Assembly: GCA_030789695.1 (NCBI GenBank)
Contig: CM061140.1
Span: 80,104,422-80,168,421, forward strand
DNA: 64,000 bases
DNA from: Scilla litardierei
Taxonomy: Eukaryota > Streptophyta > Magnoliopsida > Asparagales > Asparagaceae
Direction of reading: 5' to 3'
In this document: piece after piece, positions 54,112-64,000 of the stretch
Layout of the letters: each line of letters starts with the position of its first letter
How positions within the stretch are numbered: position 1 is the first letter of the stretch
The notes under the pieces: model-generated
What the model was told of the DNA's origin: nothing
What the model saw: the letters and a program-made list of their open reading frames with translations, nothing else
Database searches by the model: none
Translations under genes and position numbers: made by a program

Positions 54112-56223
54112 TGCATAGTGCACACACTTTGCTTCATCTTGAAACACACTTCAAAATTTCCATATGAACCATGTCCACTTCTATATTTATGTCTCATATG
54201 CTTCATTTTCTATGAAATATCGTGGATTTATTTTTTTATGAACTCTGATATATGTTAGATTAGGTTTGATTCCTTGATTAGTGTATCTTTGTTAATATAC
54301 TTTTTCATAGTAGAATCCATAGTTTCACAACCATATTCTCGAAACAGTTGAGCTAAAAATGAATGAATCAAATCTGAAAATCATTTGACTCCTGCGTGAT
54401 TTGATTGATAATTCTATTGCTTCGTGAATGTCTAGTGATTCATAAGAGATAGGATAACCCCATGAGAACCAAAGTAGTGATGATTAGGATTCCTGAAACC
54501 GAGCCATGTCTAAATTCTATGCTTTTTCTTTTTCTTTTATGAATAGCCAATAAATGATCTTTGATCATGTTTTGCATTCCATCGCGTTTACGTGAGTTTG
54601 AAAAAATCCCAAAAATGCAAAAATCAAACAAATATCCTGAATAAAAGGCCCTAGGGGTTCTTCGTAACCCAATGCTCTAGGACCGTCTGGTCTGGGATGC
54701 ACAGGCCGCTTTTTGTATATATTGAGTTATCTCGTGTATATAAAGAAAGAAAAATGCATATGAAATATTCATATAGCCAAAAACAATATAAAACTACAAA
54801 AATCTCATATCCTTATCTCCATTTCTATATAGAACTAAGACATGGCAAAGTTGATGGGTTCTAAGCGTCTTGAAATGGTCGTAGTGTGGTGATGCCTTAC
54901 CTTGATTGAATTTGCTAAATTCATTCCATGAAGTATAACAAAATCCATGCATGCTTGAATACTTTTGATCACGACATATTATACTGCTTAGAGAATGAGT
55001 TTTGGACATTGGTTTCATTTCTGTGAACTTAGTATATTGCATGATAAACTATGATATGATATAACTCTACTCTCATTTTATCACTTATCAAGTTCATTAC
55101 TTTTATTGAAATCCACGTTATTTTAATTTGAGCGAGATTTAAGTATTTGGTGTGTATATGTGTTCTAATTTCATATTGACGTGTGTTCACGAGATCTTGC
55201 ATACCTTTAGTTCGTATATTTTCTGAATTTAAGATCAAACCCCTTATCTCCATTACACGCCACCGCCTCGCATCTTGACGTTGCCCTCGGTTTGCTAGCC
55301 GCAAATGGCCGGGGGACCCGCGTGAGGGTTTAGATATTTGTAACCGCAAGCGCACGGTGTTGTAGTGTGGCTTGGGGGTCGAACACAGGGAGGCTAGGAT
55401 GTGCTTGTGTCAAGGAGGACCGAAATCACCCCGTGGGCGAGCTAGCCCGAATCGGTTGATGGGTTGTCACGGGAAAGGAATGCAAGGTATGAACAATAAG
55501 AAAATAAACCCGGGACTTTGGTTTCCACTCCAACGAGCGACTCTCGTCGATACGGCCTACGGGTAGGATGGCGATCGGAATTAGGGTCTAATGGTGAGAC
55601 GTTGCCTCTGAAAGTGGTACCGGCATCCCATGGGCCCGATATTCCGGTCGGTGCCCAGGATGATACACCGGACTTCCCGGGTTCGATCAGTGGGCACTCC
55701 CGTGTCCATTAACACTGATCGATTCCGGGAGCACTAAGCTCGCAACGATAACTCCCAACGTCTCATCCTGCCGCTCCCGCGCGCTAGGATTCGGTGTCTA
55801 CGCTAAGGGCGTGAGCTATGGCTAGGGAGTCAACCGCCAAGTTTATTCCCCCTTGGCCCAACGGTCAAAGGCGGTCTTTTTCCCGCCGATGACAATAAAA
55901 CACCCCGCGTAACCGTTAGATTCCTAATCCCTATCGATTTCCTAACCCTATGGATGCATCGGGAAGAACCCCCGAAGGGGTTTCCGCCAAAATCCCAGAT
56001 TTGGGAACTACTCACAAATATTCATTAAAAAGTGATCTAAACGAAAATGAACCGTTAAAATCATAATCAGACGATAGGAATGCGAAGGTAGTAGAGAAAT
56101 TAAGATAATACTAAAGTTTAAGAAAGATCCGAAAACTTACAATAGAAAAGTAATTACAGCCGTCACAAATAGGAGAAAACAGTAAAAACTAACAGCTCCC
56201 CGTTTCTGGAACCCTAGGGGTCC

Positions 56224-56231
56224 TATTTATA
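56224..56231 (-). promoter_or_regulatory. TATA box of H LTR
   Basis: Minus strand CCTATAAATAGG, about 10 bp after the palindrome array. Confidence 0.65.
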
Positions 56232-56240
56232 GGATCTCAT

Positions 56241-56610
56241 ATCACCCGATCGGTTGACAAGTCAACCGATCAGGTGATCCGTTACAAATAATAAACAGAA
56301 AACGGCGGACTTTCACCCGGTCATATGAACCGGTCGGTTGAGTTCTTGGAGTGACCGGTTGGATCTTGGCGCCATCGGGTGAAGGGATCGGTTGGGTGCC
56401 CGTGTCTCGGCTCCTCAGCATCAGCTACAGATGAACCGATCGGGTGAGAGTCACCCGATCGGTTGGAATTTGGCTTGAAAAGACAGAGAATCAGCCCCGT
56501 TGAACCGGCCTGTGAACCGGTCGGGTGACTTCCACTTGAGCTCCGGCTGAGACCGGGTGGTGCACGTGTGCATCACCCGATCGGTTGGAGATGACCAACC
56601 GACCGGGTGA
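56241..56610 (-). promoter_or_regulatory. CCGATCGG palindrome array in LTR of H
   Basis: About ten units, such as TCACCCGATCGGTTGA, CAACCGATCAGGTGA and ACCGACCGGGTGA. Same core and position as in D. Confidence 0.8.
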
Positions 56611-56855
56611 GGGGCTGAAAGATGTAATCTTCGTCGTTTGACCCCCTGGATCACGCGTGACTCCTCCCGTTGCTCCAGGGACTTGAGATATCGTCGTTAA
56701 ACGTCCCCTACGCGGGCAATCTCCTGCAAACATGGAGAAACAAAGAAAAGTGAAAGAAAACGAGAAAATACGAGAAAACGAATAAAAGACGGCGGAAAAT
56801 ACGGAGAAACACGAAAGGAAACGTGCGTGAATATATGAAATATATACGCACGTCA

Positions 56856-56869
56856 AAATCCCCCAAGCT
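56856..56869 (-). other. Polypurine tract of element H
   Basis: CAGCTTGGGGGATTT on the minus strand directly before the LTR, preceded by CTTCCTCGAGGACGAG. Confidence 0.85.
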
Positions 56870-58494
56870 GAACTCTTCCTCGTCCTCGAGGAAGACGAGT
56901 GAGAGTAGGAGCTCGGAGGGGAAAAATAGAGAGAAAGAGAGAAAAAGAAAACTCTATATCCTAGATCGTCCGTCAGAGCCAACAAAATCAAAAATGACAC
57001 GCCAAGCAAGCAAACGTCAAATCACACCACTAAACCTAGGAAAACGAGTCCAGATAAGTGCCGTGGGCCCACGCGGTGAAGCGCGAGTGAGTGTGGTCGT
57101 GTGTTAGCAGACGGTGTCACTATCTACACTGTGCAATAAAGCTCGATATACACAAATCCAGGAAATGACCCAAATATCAATTCGAATTGAATAAGGCGGT
57201 GAATATATGTAGTTCAAGCATGCATGAGAATAGAGAGAGAATCGAAACATATCATGCGTCGGGGACTCCACAACTATGGTTAAGGAAATCACCACACTAA
57301 AGCCTAGATAATAGCTAAAAAGTTCCTAAGCCAAGTGTTTTTGAAAACGATGGGGGTTGAGATGATGTGAAGTAGAACACTCGGTGCAAATTCTTGCCTT
57401 CCCTTTATTCTCGGTAGATAGGAAAAATATTCACACTTGAAATTTTTGGGTTTTGGGTATTTGTATTTTTTTTTGGATTTTGGGCTATACAAAATTTTTC
57501 TTTTCTTTTCTTTTTGGGTTTTTCTTTTCTTTTCTCCTTTTTTTTTGGATTTTTGGGTTTTTGGCTATACAAATGTGTACTCTCCCAAGTGGGAGAACGG
57601 TACACGGCGAGGGGATTTGCACCAAGTAAAACAAAAAAGAAGTCGGAATCTAAACACTTGGGCAAAGGAAACTATTCTCGCTAAATAGAGCATGGGCTAA
57701 ATGGGTTATCCTAGTCCTTAATTGTGGAATCCCGACACATGCGAAATGAAGTACACGATATATATATATATAGCATGCAGAATCAGACAGGGAAAATAAA
57801 TACCGCATATTCAAATCGAAGCATGATAATCTAGTGGTCATTCCTGGACAGGTATATAAAGTAAAATCACAAAGTAGAAGCACACCAAACAGCTAGGCAC
57901 GACGCATGACTCACAAAAAGCTAAGTGGACCCACGATGCGTGAAATGCAAGAGGATTCGAAATCCTAGGGTTAGTGAATGTGATTATCGATGCCATGCTA
58001 GGTGTGTGTGATTTTGTGGCGATTCATCATAGGGTTCATCTCTAGGAGAAAAAGATAAAAAGAAGAGAAGAGAAAAAAGAAAAAAAATAAAAAAAACACG
58101 ATGAAGACGACACAAAAACGAAAAAGAAGGACTCAAATGGCGCACAAAGTGCGACTCCCCCAAGCTGAAGCTTGCATTGCCCTCAATGCAATATGAGTGA
58201 GTACGGGAGGGTAATGAAGATGGGGGGAATACGCACCGACACAAAAAGAAATGAAAACGAGAAAGACACAGAGATGAAACTGAGAATAAAGAAAAATCAA
58301 AATCAAACCACACGACACGAAAATAGAAATAAAACCACACGACACGACACTCAAAACGGGAAAAACAAGCACACACACAAAAATGAGAAAAAACAAGACA
58401 CGACAACACACCAAAATGGACATCCCCCAAGCTAGACATGACAGTGCTAGCGAATAAAATGCGAACGTGAAATGCAGAAATATGCAAGGGGTAG
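56870..58494 (-). other. 3' non-coding region of element H
   Basis: Collinear with 29357-31120 of D. It contains the hairpin-tract unit at 58155-58189, another AGCTTGGGGGAT tract near 58424-58434, and an AAAATCCAAAA-type low-complexity part near 57440-57570. No gene. Confidence 0.7.
58155..58189 (-). other. Conserved AGGG-loop hairpin plus polypurine-like tract (H)
   Basis: Minus strand GCATTG-AGGG-CAATGC, then CAGCTTGGGGGAGT. Identical core to D. Confidence 0.75.
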
Positions 58495-59719
58495 TCAATC
58501 GGATTCGCTGGTACTAGAATGGTAGGGGGAGAGAGAGGAGGGTGGGGAATAGTGAATGAAAGAATCCTCAGAGGAAGAGGAGGGCGTGCCTATGGGGGAA
58601 GGAGGGGCGACAGGCTGGAGCACGGGTGGATCGATGTGCACCGGGGGGCTGTGATGGAGAAAGATCGTACCAGGTGGGCCGACAGTCGGGTGCCAATCGG
58701 GAGGATCCAAGGGTGGTAGATGCACTAATGGAGAGTACCAAGGATCGGGGTAAAACTCCCAAGGCAGATGAGATGGGGGGTAGGGTAGGCGCAAAGGGGC
58801 TAAAGGTGGCAGGATCGCGAAAGGTGCGCAGGCGGGGCCATAGAGGTAGACAGCACGGTCTTCACCGAAGGGAGTGAGCATATTGATATCGATCAAGTAA
58901 TCGCGATCAATACGGCTACGTCCAGGCAAAATAGGGAGGTCGGGTGGCACTCTCAAAACACAGCTGACAATAAGGGTGATCATCCCACCACAACAGATGG
59001 ATCCAGAATTGGCGCGGCTAACAGCAAAAATTTCGTAGATGATCCAATGAGCGGTGTTTATGGGCATGGGGATGTGCCCAAGGATCCTGTCATCGGACAT
59101 GGCATAGAGAAAGAAGAGCTCATCCCTAGATACAGTGGACACATCCACGCGGGCGAAAACAGTGTTGGCGAGGATGCAACGGGTGAGGCGGTAACACGGG
59201 TGAATAATGTAGGAGGCAAGAGCCTCGGGTGGAAAGGTGGTGTACCGGGTAAATCGTTGCCAAACACCATCAGCCCGAAATTGAGAGTAGATGTCAGTTC
59301 GATCGTGGGTGGAATGTTCAGTATTAAGATCGGGGTGACGGAGATTGAGGATATTGTTCAACTCGATGAAACCCAGAGAAAAATCGCAGTTGAAAGCGCG
59401 GAAGGAGAAACCCCCATCAAACACCTCGAGGGAACTGAGGAATTCAAGCGTGAGATTTATGTGTGTGAGCATGGATGTAAGAGAGGGTATGGCACCCGAT
59501 ACAGTTGAAAATTCTGGCGACGTCGTTCGAAAGCCCTAGAGCTTCGAGTGTGGGGCGATCGGTGAAGAGTGTAGGTCTCATCGGGCGATGAAGTAGTGCT
59601 CGCAAACGGTCAGACTGTTCTTCCGTAGAAGGGTTTATGCCAAGGAAAGAGGGGGGAAAGGGGCCGTGGAGCGGATCACGACGCGAAGATGATGCAGTCT
59701 CTTTCCCTTTCTTAGACAT
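58495..59719 (-). pseudogene. Athila-type ORF1 (element H), one frameshift
   Basis: I start it at the ATG at 59717-59719 (MSKKGKETASSSRRDP, basic). The frame changes near 59475, and 59472-58495 carries the rest: a globular region with an ICCGGMITLI motif matching ICCGGLITLL in B's ORF1, and related blocks (HPCYRLTRCI against HPCLRIAQRL; ELFFLYAM against ELYMLYTM). The long C-terminus is Pro/His/Ser-rich. Function unknown; ATHILA ORF-1 family by pattern. No membrane segment or signal peptide seen. It lies about 450 bp downstream of the internal TATA box. Confidence 0.75.
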
Positions 59720-60165
59720 GGTGACTATGTGGGCGGGGAAAAGGAAAGTGGGGGGCACGCCTATGATGAATATAGAGCAAGTGAAGCAGGTACAATGCCA
59801 ATTTAGGATATTACAGATAAAGTAAGAGATGTGTAGAGTGGAAGAGTGTTACCCATCAATGTAGCAAGATCAAGCTCCCGGGGGACTCGCGTAGTAGGAG
59901 GAAGCAATTCGGAAAACCGCCGCTCGCTGATCCGACAAGAAACATGTTTTCGAAAATTTTGGGGGCTAGGGTTAGGGTTTGGGTGTTTTGATGATAGAAT
60001 GTCGACGATGGCAAGGTGGCAGGGGTGGGGAAGTATGGGAGTGAGTGGGGATGAGGGTCTAGGGGCAGTATGTTGGGTGGAGGAGGTCGATTCGACAGTT
60101 GGAGGGTGTGTAACTACGTGAAGGGGATTTTCGGGGGTCGGGTGGCGGTCATCGTGCGGTAGGGG
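59720..60165 (-). other. Putative leader between internal TATA box and ORF1 (H)
   Basis: About 450 bp, C-rich on the minus strand, with no gene. It resembles the leader downstream of LTR TATA boxes and the 28524-28945 segment of D. Confidence 0.4.
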
Positions 60166-60173
60166 TATTTATA
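60166..60173 (-). promoter_or_regulatory. Internal TATA box before ORF1 (H)
   Basis: Minus strand CCCCTATAAATACCCC, about 10 bp after the internal palindrome array. Confidence 0.6.
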
Positions 60174-60182
60174 GGGGCGAAA

Positions 60183-60530
60183 CTGAACCGATCAGGTGAG
60201 TTCTCACCCGATCGGGTAGGCAAATTTCGAAAGTTTCCTGTTGGCCAACAACTACAGGTGAACCGACCGGGTGAATAGTCACCCGATCGGTTGACCGTTT
60301 TCCAAATCTTTCCCGAGAATTGGGGGTTTCTCACCCGGTCTCTTCAACCGATCGCGCTCTAACTCAACCGATCGGTTGATATTTCCAAAAAATTTCCCGA
60401 GAATTCTCCCCAAATCACCTGGTCTGTCACCCGGTCTCTCCATTCTTCACCTGATCGGTTCATTTGGGGACAGATGCGGCTTGTATCTGATACATCCCAA
60501 CCGATCGGTTGAGTTATCAACCGATCGGTT
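60183..60530 (-). promoter_or_regulatory. Internal CCGATCGG palindrome array (H)
   Basis: About ten units (TCACCCGATCGGGTAG, CAACCGATCGGTTGA and others) between pol and ORF1, same core as the LTR array at 56241-56610. Confidence 0.8.
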
Positions 60531-60662
60531 GGGGCCTTGTTTCCTGCAAAAACCAACAGATTGTCTAAGTCCCTGAACGGATGTACTTGTGGCTGATTTT
60601 ATTTATAAAAATAGATAAAATAAAGTCAAAAATAACACTAAAAATGGTGCAAAAGTTTAGAG

Positions 60663-60680
60663 CACAGGTTGCCTCCCATG
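60663..60680 (-). other. AGGCAA-loop hairpin after pol (H)
   Basis: Minus strand CATGGG-AGGCAA-CCTGTG; all six positions pair if two G-U pairs are allowed. It is preceded by CGACGTTAAACAAGTGCGCTT. Counterparts at 10420-10435 and 28011-28028. Confidence 0.72.
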
Positions 60681-60725
60681 AAGCGCACTTGTTTAACGTC
60701 GTTGGCTCGACGCCTCTAACGGTGG

Positions 60726-62117
60726 TCAATTAGGATCCGGAGGGTTAGAGGAAGAGTTGTCGCTCGTTGGGGATCCGACCGGAGAGAATTCTGGTTCTCC
60801 AACAGCATAGTGTTTCAGACGCTGTCCGTTGACTTTAAACGGCTCATCCCTTCCCATTATCTCAATAGCCCCATGCGGGAAAACCTTGGTGACGCGGAAC
60901 GGTCCCGACCACCTTGACTTGAGTTTTCTAGGAAAGAGCTTCAGCTTTGAGTTGAATAGGAGAACTAAGTCCCCTTCTTTGAATTCCCTCTTCAAGATTC
61001 GCTTATCGTGCCACCGCTTCAGCTTCTCCTTGTAGATCTTGGCGTTCTCATAGGCATTGAGCCGGATTTCGTCGAGCTCGTTGAGTTATAACTGCCGGTG
61101 CACTCCTACCTTCTTGGTGTCGAAGTTCAGATTCTTAACTGCCCAAAATGCCTTATGCTCCAATTCCACAGGAAGATGGCAAGCTTTCCTATAGACAAGC
61201 CGGTAGGGAGTTGTGCCGATAAGAGTTTTAAATGCTGTCCTGTAGGCCCAAAGCGCGTCAGGAAGCTTTGATGACCAGTCCTTTCTAGAATTGGCCACCG
61301 TCTTTTCTAGTATGCTTTTAATCTCCCGGTTAGAGACTTCCGCCTAACCGCTGGTCTGCGGGTGGTAGGCACGCCCCACCCGGTGTTGTACCCCGTATTT
61401 TTTTAAGAGGGCCTCGAATTTCTTCTCTATAAAGTGGCTCCATCCGTCACTGATCAGGACACGAGGTACACCGAACCGCGGGAAGATGTTGCTTTTGAAG
61501 AACTTGGCCACCACTCTGGAATCATTGGTTGGACTGGCCATCGCTTCAACCCATTTCGACACGTAGTCCACAGCCACCAAGATATACTGGTTCCCCGAGG
61601 AGGAAGGGAACGGTCCCATGAAGTCCACTCCCAATACATCGAAGATTTCTACCTCCAGGATGTAGTGTTGAGGCATCTCATTCCTTTTGGAGATATTCCC
61701 AGCTCTTTGGCATTTATCGCAGGCTTGGACATAAACATGTGTGTCCTTGAAGAGAGTAGGCCAGTAGAATCCGCTTTGGAGAATTTTTGCGGTGGTCTTG
61801 TAGGTGCTCGCGTGCCCTCCACATTGCTGCCCATGGCAGTGGGAAATGATGGAGGTCGCATCAGTTTCAGGGATGCATCTTCGTATCACCCCATCATTGC
61901 AGGTTTTGTATAGGTCGGGGTCATCCCAATAAAATTTGCAGACCTCATGGAAAAATTTCTTCTTCTGCTGAAAGCTCACATTGTGGGGGACGATGGCACA
62001 AGCCAGATAATTTGCGATGTCGGCGTACCAGGGGGTCCAGGAGGAAGAGACAGAGAAGAGATGCTCGTCAGGGAGTGAATCATCGATCGGCGTAGCATTT
62101 AAATCGAGGGTAGGCAT
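60726..62117 (-). pseudogene. pol: Integrase (element H)
   Basis: Zinc domain near 61870-61690 ([10 protein letters not shown] region and CDKCQRAG). The core has its first Asp in [17 protein letters not shown] near 61615 and its second in LISDGWSHF near 61455. The Glu region (AEVSNREI) follows an in-frame TAG at 61346-61344 near the HPQTSG block. A TAA at 61088-61086 interrupts again. The GPF module (SRWSGPFRV) is near 60905. Stop at 60728-60726. Both internal stops fall at likely Gln positions. Confidence 0.87.
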
Positions 62118-62592
62118 CCTGGACAGGTGATCGGCAACAACATTCTCCGCCCCCCTCCTTTCTCTGATTTCCAGGTCGAATTCCTAGAGGAGGAGAATCC
62201 ATCTAATGAGTCGTGGCTTAGCTTCTTTCTTGCTCAATAGGTATTTAAGAGCTGCGTGATCCGTGTGCACGATCACCTTGGCACCAACGAGATATTGTCG
62301 GAACTTATCCATGGCGTAGATAACCGCGAGCAATTCTTTTTCCGTGGTAGTATAATTTCTTTGGGCGACATCAAGGGTTTTGCTTGTATAATATATGCCA
62401 TGAAGATTTTTATCCTTCCTCTGCCCCCAAGACGGCACCAACCGCATAATCACTAGCGTCACACATCAGCTCAAAGGGTAGATTCCAGTTCGGTGGCTGT
62501 ATTATGGGCGCGGAAATCAAAGCTTGCTTCAAAGTGCGGAAGGCCTCTATACACTCCTCGCTGAAGACGAAAGGCACGTCCTTCACGAGGAG
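62118..62592 (-). pseudogene. pol: RNase H (element H)
   Basis: Between RT and integrase: [17 protein letters not shown] near 62455 starts RNase H, and [23 protein letters not shown] and [11 protein letters not shown] follow. An extra G in a G5 run near 62430 shifts the frame, and a TAG at 62186-62184 precedes [11 protein letters not shown]. This domain removes RNA from the RNA-DNA hybrid. Confidence 0.85.
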
Positions 62593-64000
62593 TTAGGTCA
62601 GCGGCCTGGAAATCTTTGAGAAGTCTTTTATGAAGCGGCGATAGAATCCCGCGTGTCCTAAGAAACCACGGACTCCTCGAAGATTGAGCGGTGGTGGAAG
62701 CTTTTCAATCACTTCAACTTTAGCCTTATCAACCTCGATTCCCCTCGAAGAGATGATGTGCCCCAGCACAACTCCCTCTTGGACCATGAAGTGGCACTTC
62801 TCCCAGTTTAGGACTAGTCCCTTTTCCTGACATCTCTCCAGGACCTTAGTTAGATTACTGAGGCACGAGTCAAACTTAGTTCCATAGACGGAGAAGTCGT
62901 CCATGAAAACCTCCATGATGTCTTGGGAGTAGTCGGAGAAGATAGCGGACATGAGTCTTTGGAATGTAGCATGGGCGTTACAAAGTCCGAACGGCATTCT
63001 TCTATAGGCATATGTCCCGAACGGGCAAGTGAAAGTCGTCTTCTCCTGGTCATCGTTATGAATAAGGATCTGAAGAAATCCTGAATACCCGTCCATGAAA
63101 CAGAAATAGTTATGCTTCGCCAGTCTCTCGAGCATCTGGTCAATAAAGGGGAGAGGGTAATGGTCCTTCCTCGTAGCCTTGTTCAGCTTTCTATAGTCAA
63201 TGCACATCCTGTACCCCGTGACGGTCCTCGTTGGTATTAGCTCGTTCTTCTCGTTGCGAACCACCGTCATTCCTCCTTTCTTGGGTACGACGTGCACCGG
63301 GCTAACCCAGTGACTATCGGAGATAGGGTATATAATACCGGCATGTAAAAGCCTAACAATCTCCCTTTTTACAACCTCCATCATTATGGGATTTAGCCTC
63401 CGCTGTGGCTCAATCGAGGAGGCTTGCTCATCTTCAAGCAGAATTCTGTGTGAGCAGAGGCCTAAGCTAACCCCTTTTAAATCCTCAATTGCATATCCGA
63501 AAACTCCTTTAAACCCTTTTAAAACACCAAGAAGTTTGGTCATTTGGTCTTCGGGCAGTGAAGAGTTGACTATGACCGGAAGGGTCGAGCCAGCTCCCAA
63601 ATATTCATATTTTAGCCCCGGCGGTAATTCTTTCATCTCAACTTCTTGAGGCCCCGACGCATACTTCTCAAGCTGAGCATCCTCAAGGGAAAGGAGTTCT
63701 TCGTGGATTTCTCGGAAGTCAGCATCCAGAATCTCACCCTCGGCCGCGGTTCCGCGTGGCAAAGTTTTGCAAGGTATAGTGGGAACGATCGAGGAAGGCA
63801 CCGGGTCTCTTTCAAGCTCATAATAATTTTCCGGGAAGAAGGCTTGTAGGTGAAAACAGGTTTCAATCGTCGATGGTTCCCCATAACTGTTTCTAACTTC
63901 CTCATTGTCCAAAGATCGGGGACGCTCAATAGAAGTCTGCAAGGGATAGATTGATTCCTGTCCAGCGTAGCCTACAAACCCGGTCGGATGGTTCTCCTGA
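62593..64000 (-). pseudogene. pol: Reverse transcriptase and linker (element H), open to window edge
   Basis: The frame is open from the right edge to a TAA at 62595-62593. The RT blocks are VSPVHVVPKKGG near 63300, CIDYRKLNKATRKDHYPLP near 63190, FMDGYSGF near 63095, PFGTYAYRRMPFGLCNA near 63005, and the catalytic FMDDFSVYG near 62905. The RT thumb ([17 protein letters not shown]) is near 62640. FMDD instead of YVDD is usual for Athila-type RTs. The N-terminal linker before RT is present, but protease is outside the window. Confidence 0.9.

Larger units (their letters stand above)
50803..55275 (+). mobile_element. Element G: 5' part of an Athila-type retrotransposon inserted in the LINE
   Basis: 5' LTR 50803-52622, a degenerate tRNA-Asp-type primer site, a short Cys/His-containing ORF and a 3'-type region with polypurine-like tracts. 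It is then cut by element H at 55276; the remainder is beyond the window. No pol in the visible part. The left target site is probably TCCCC (50798-50802); the other copy is not visible. Confidence 0.75.
53524..55275 (+). other. 3'-type non-coding region of element G
   Basis: A 73-codon frame at 53610-53831 is possible but unrecognised. Then a perfect hairpin at 53857-53878, AAGCTTGGGGGAG near 54002-54014, and the hairpin-tract unit at 54075-54111. The rest is AT-rich with no gene. Confidence 0.55.
55276..56855 (-). repeat. 3' LTR of element H
   Basis: 1580 bp, TGACGT...ACGTCA, clearly homologous to D's LTRs. On the minus strand: array 56610-56241, TATAAATA 56231-56224, a hairpin-rich leader and the U5 motif near 55392-55340. 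Confidence 0.88.
55276..64000 (-). mobile_element. Element H: Athila-type Ty3 element with pol, 5' end beyond window
   Basis: Minus strand: pol (RT, RNase H, integrase) from the window edge to 60726, AGGCAA hairpin, internal palindrome array and TATA box, ORF1, long 3' region, polypurine tract, and 3' LTR 55276-56855. Same LTR family and palindrome core as D. Five lesions in pol and one frameshift in ORF1 inactivate this copy, but it shows the coding layout from which D-type non-autonomous elements could derive. It is inserted in element G (left flank CATCT). Confidence 0.9.

Noticed and set aside
55360..55395. GTTCGA words in U5 motifs as tRNA/SINE box B
   Set aside because: No matching box A at the right distance and no cloverleaf; better explained as a shared U5 motif.

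Overview
This window looks like nested transposable elements from the intergenic heterochromatin of a flowering plant. I recognise no host gene, rRNA or tRNA. The plant assignment rests on several lineages: a Tekay-like Ty3 chromovirus, Athila-type Ty3 elements (tRNA-Asp-type primer sites, ORF1 downstream of pol or gag-pro), a Ty1/copia element with an initiator-Met primer site, an L1-type plant LINE with a CCHC/DUF4283-like ORF1, and possible Helitron ends. I cannot name the species.

Layout. (A) 1-2531 is the decayed 3' half of a Tekay-like pol. Its 3' LTR starts at 2577, ends at 19690, and is split into pieces by later insertions. (B) 3418-15222 (minus) is a complete young Athila-type element with 1.8-kb LTRs, a perfect ATGGC target duplication and an intact 817-residue gag-protease ORF. 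It has no RT, RNase H or integrase, so it is non-autonomous. (C) 15293-19322 (minus) is a truncated relative of B. 19691-23366 is non-coding and probably holds an old LTR. (D) 23372-32995 (plus) is a second complete, non-autonomous Athila-type element with a GCTGC target duplication. 33001-37080 is unassigned. Helitron-like sequence (about 36985-46107) holds (E) 37355-45367 (plus), a full-length Ty1/copia element with an AAAAT target duplication. (F) 46108-50802 (minus) is a LINE whose ORF1 is cut by (G) 50803-55275 (plus), the 5' part of a third Athila-type element. G is cut by (H) 55276-64000+ (minus), an Athila-type element that retains a decayed pol and whose LTRs match D.

Most interesting signal. 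B, D and H each carry a dense array of family-specific short palindromes (core CTCGGCCGAG in B, CCGATCGG in D and H) at two places. One lies in the LTR upstream of the LTR TATA box. The other lies internally, between gag-pro/pol and ORF1, again followed by a TATA-like box (about 10 bp away in all three) and then ORF1. This looks like a duplicated LTR-type promoter driving ORF1, reminiscent in layout of the internal promoter of foamy viruses, possibly with an element-specific trans-acting factor. Several hairpins are also shared among these elements with constant loops and changing but still paired stems: five leader hairpins in the B-type LTR, an AGGCAA-loop hairpin just before the internal array, and an AGGR-tetraloop hairpin next to a polypurine-like tract in the 3' region. 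Together they suggest a conserved set of RNA and promoter control elements kept even by copies that have lost pol. All of this was read by eye; no alignment or folding was run.
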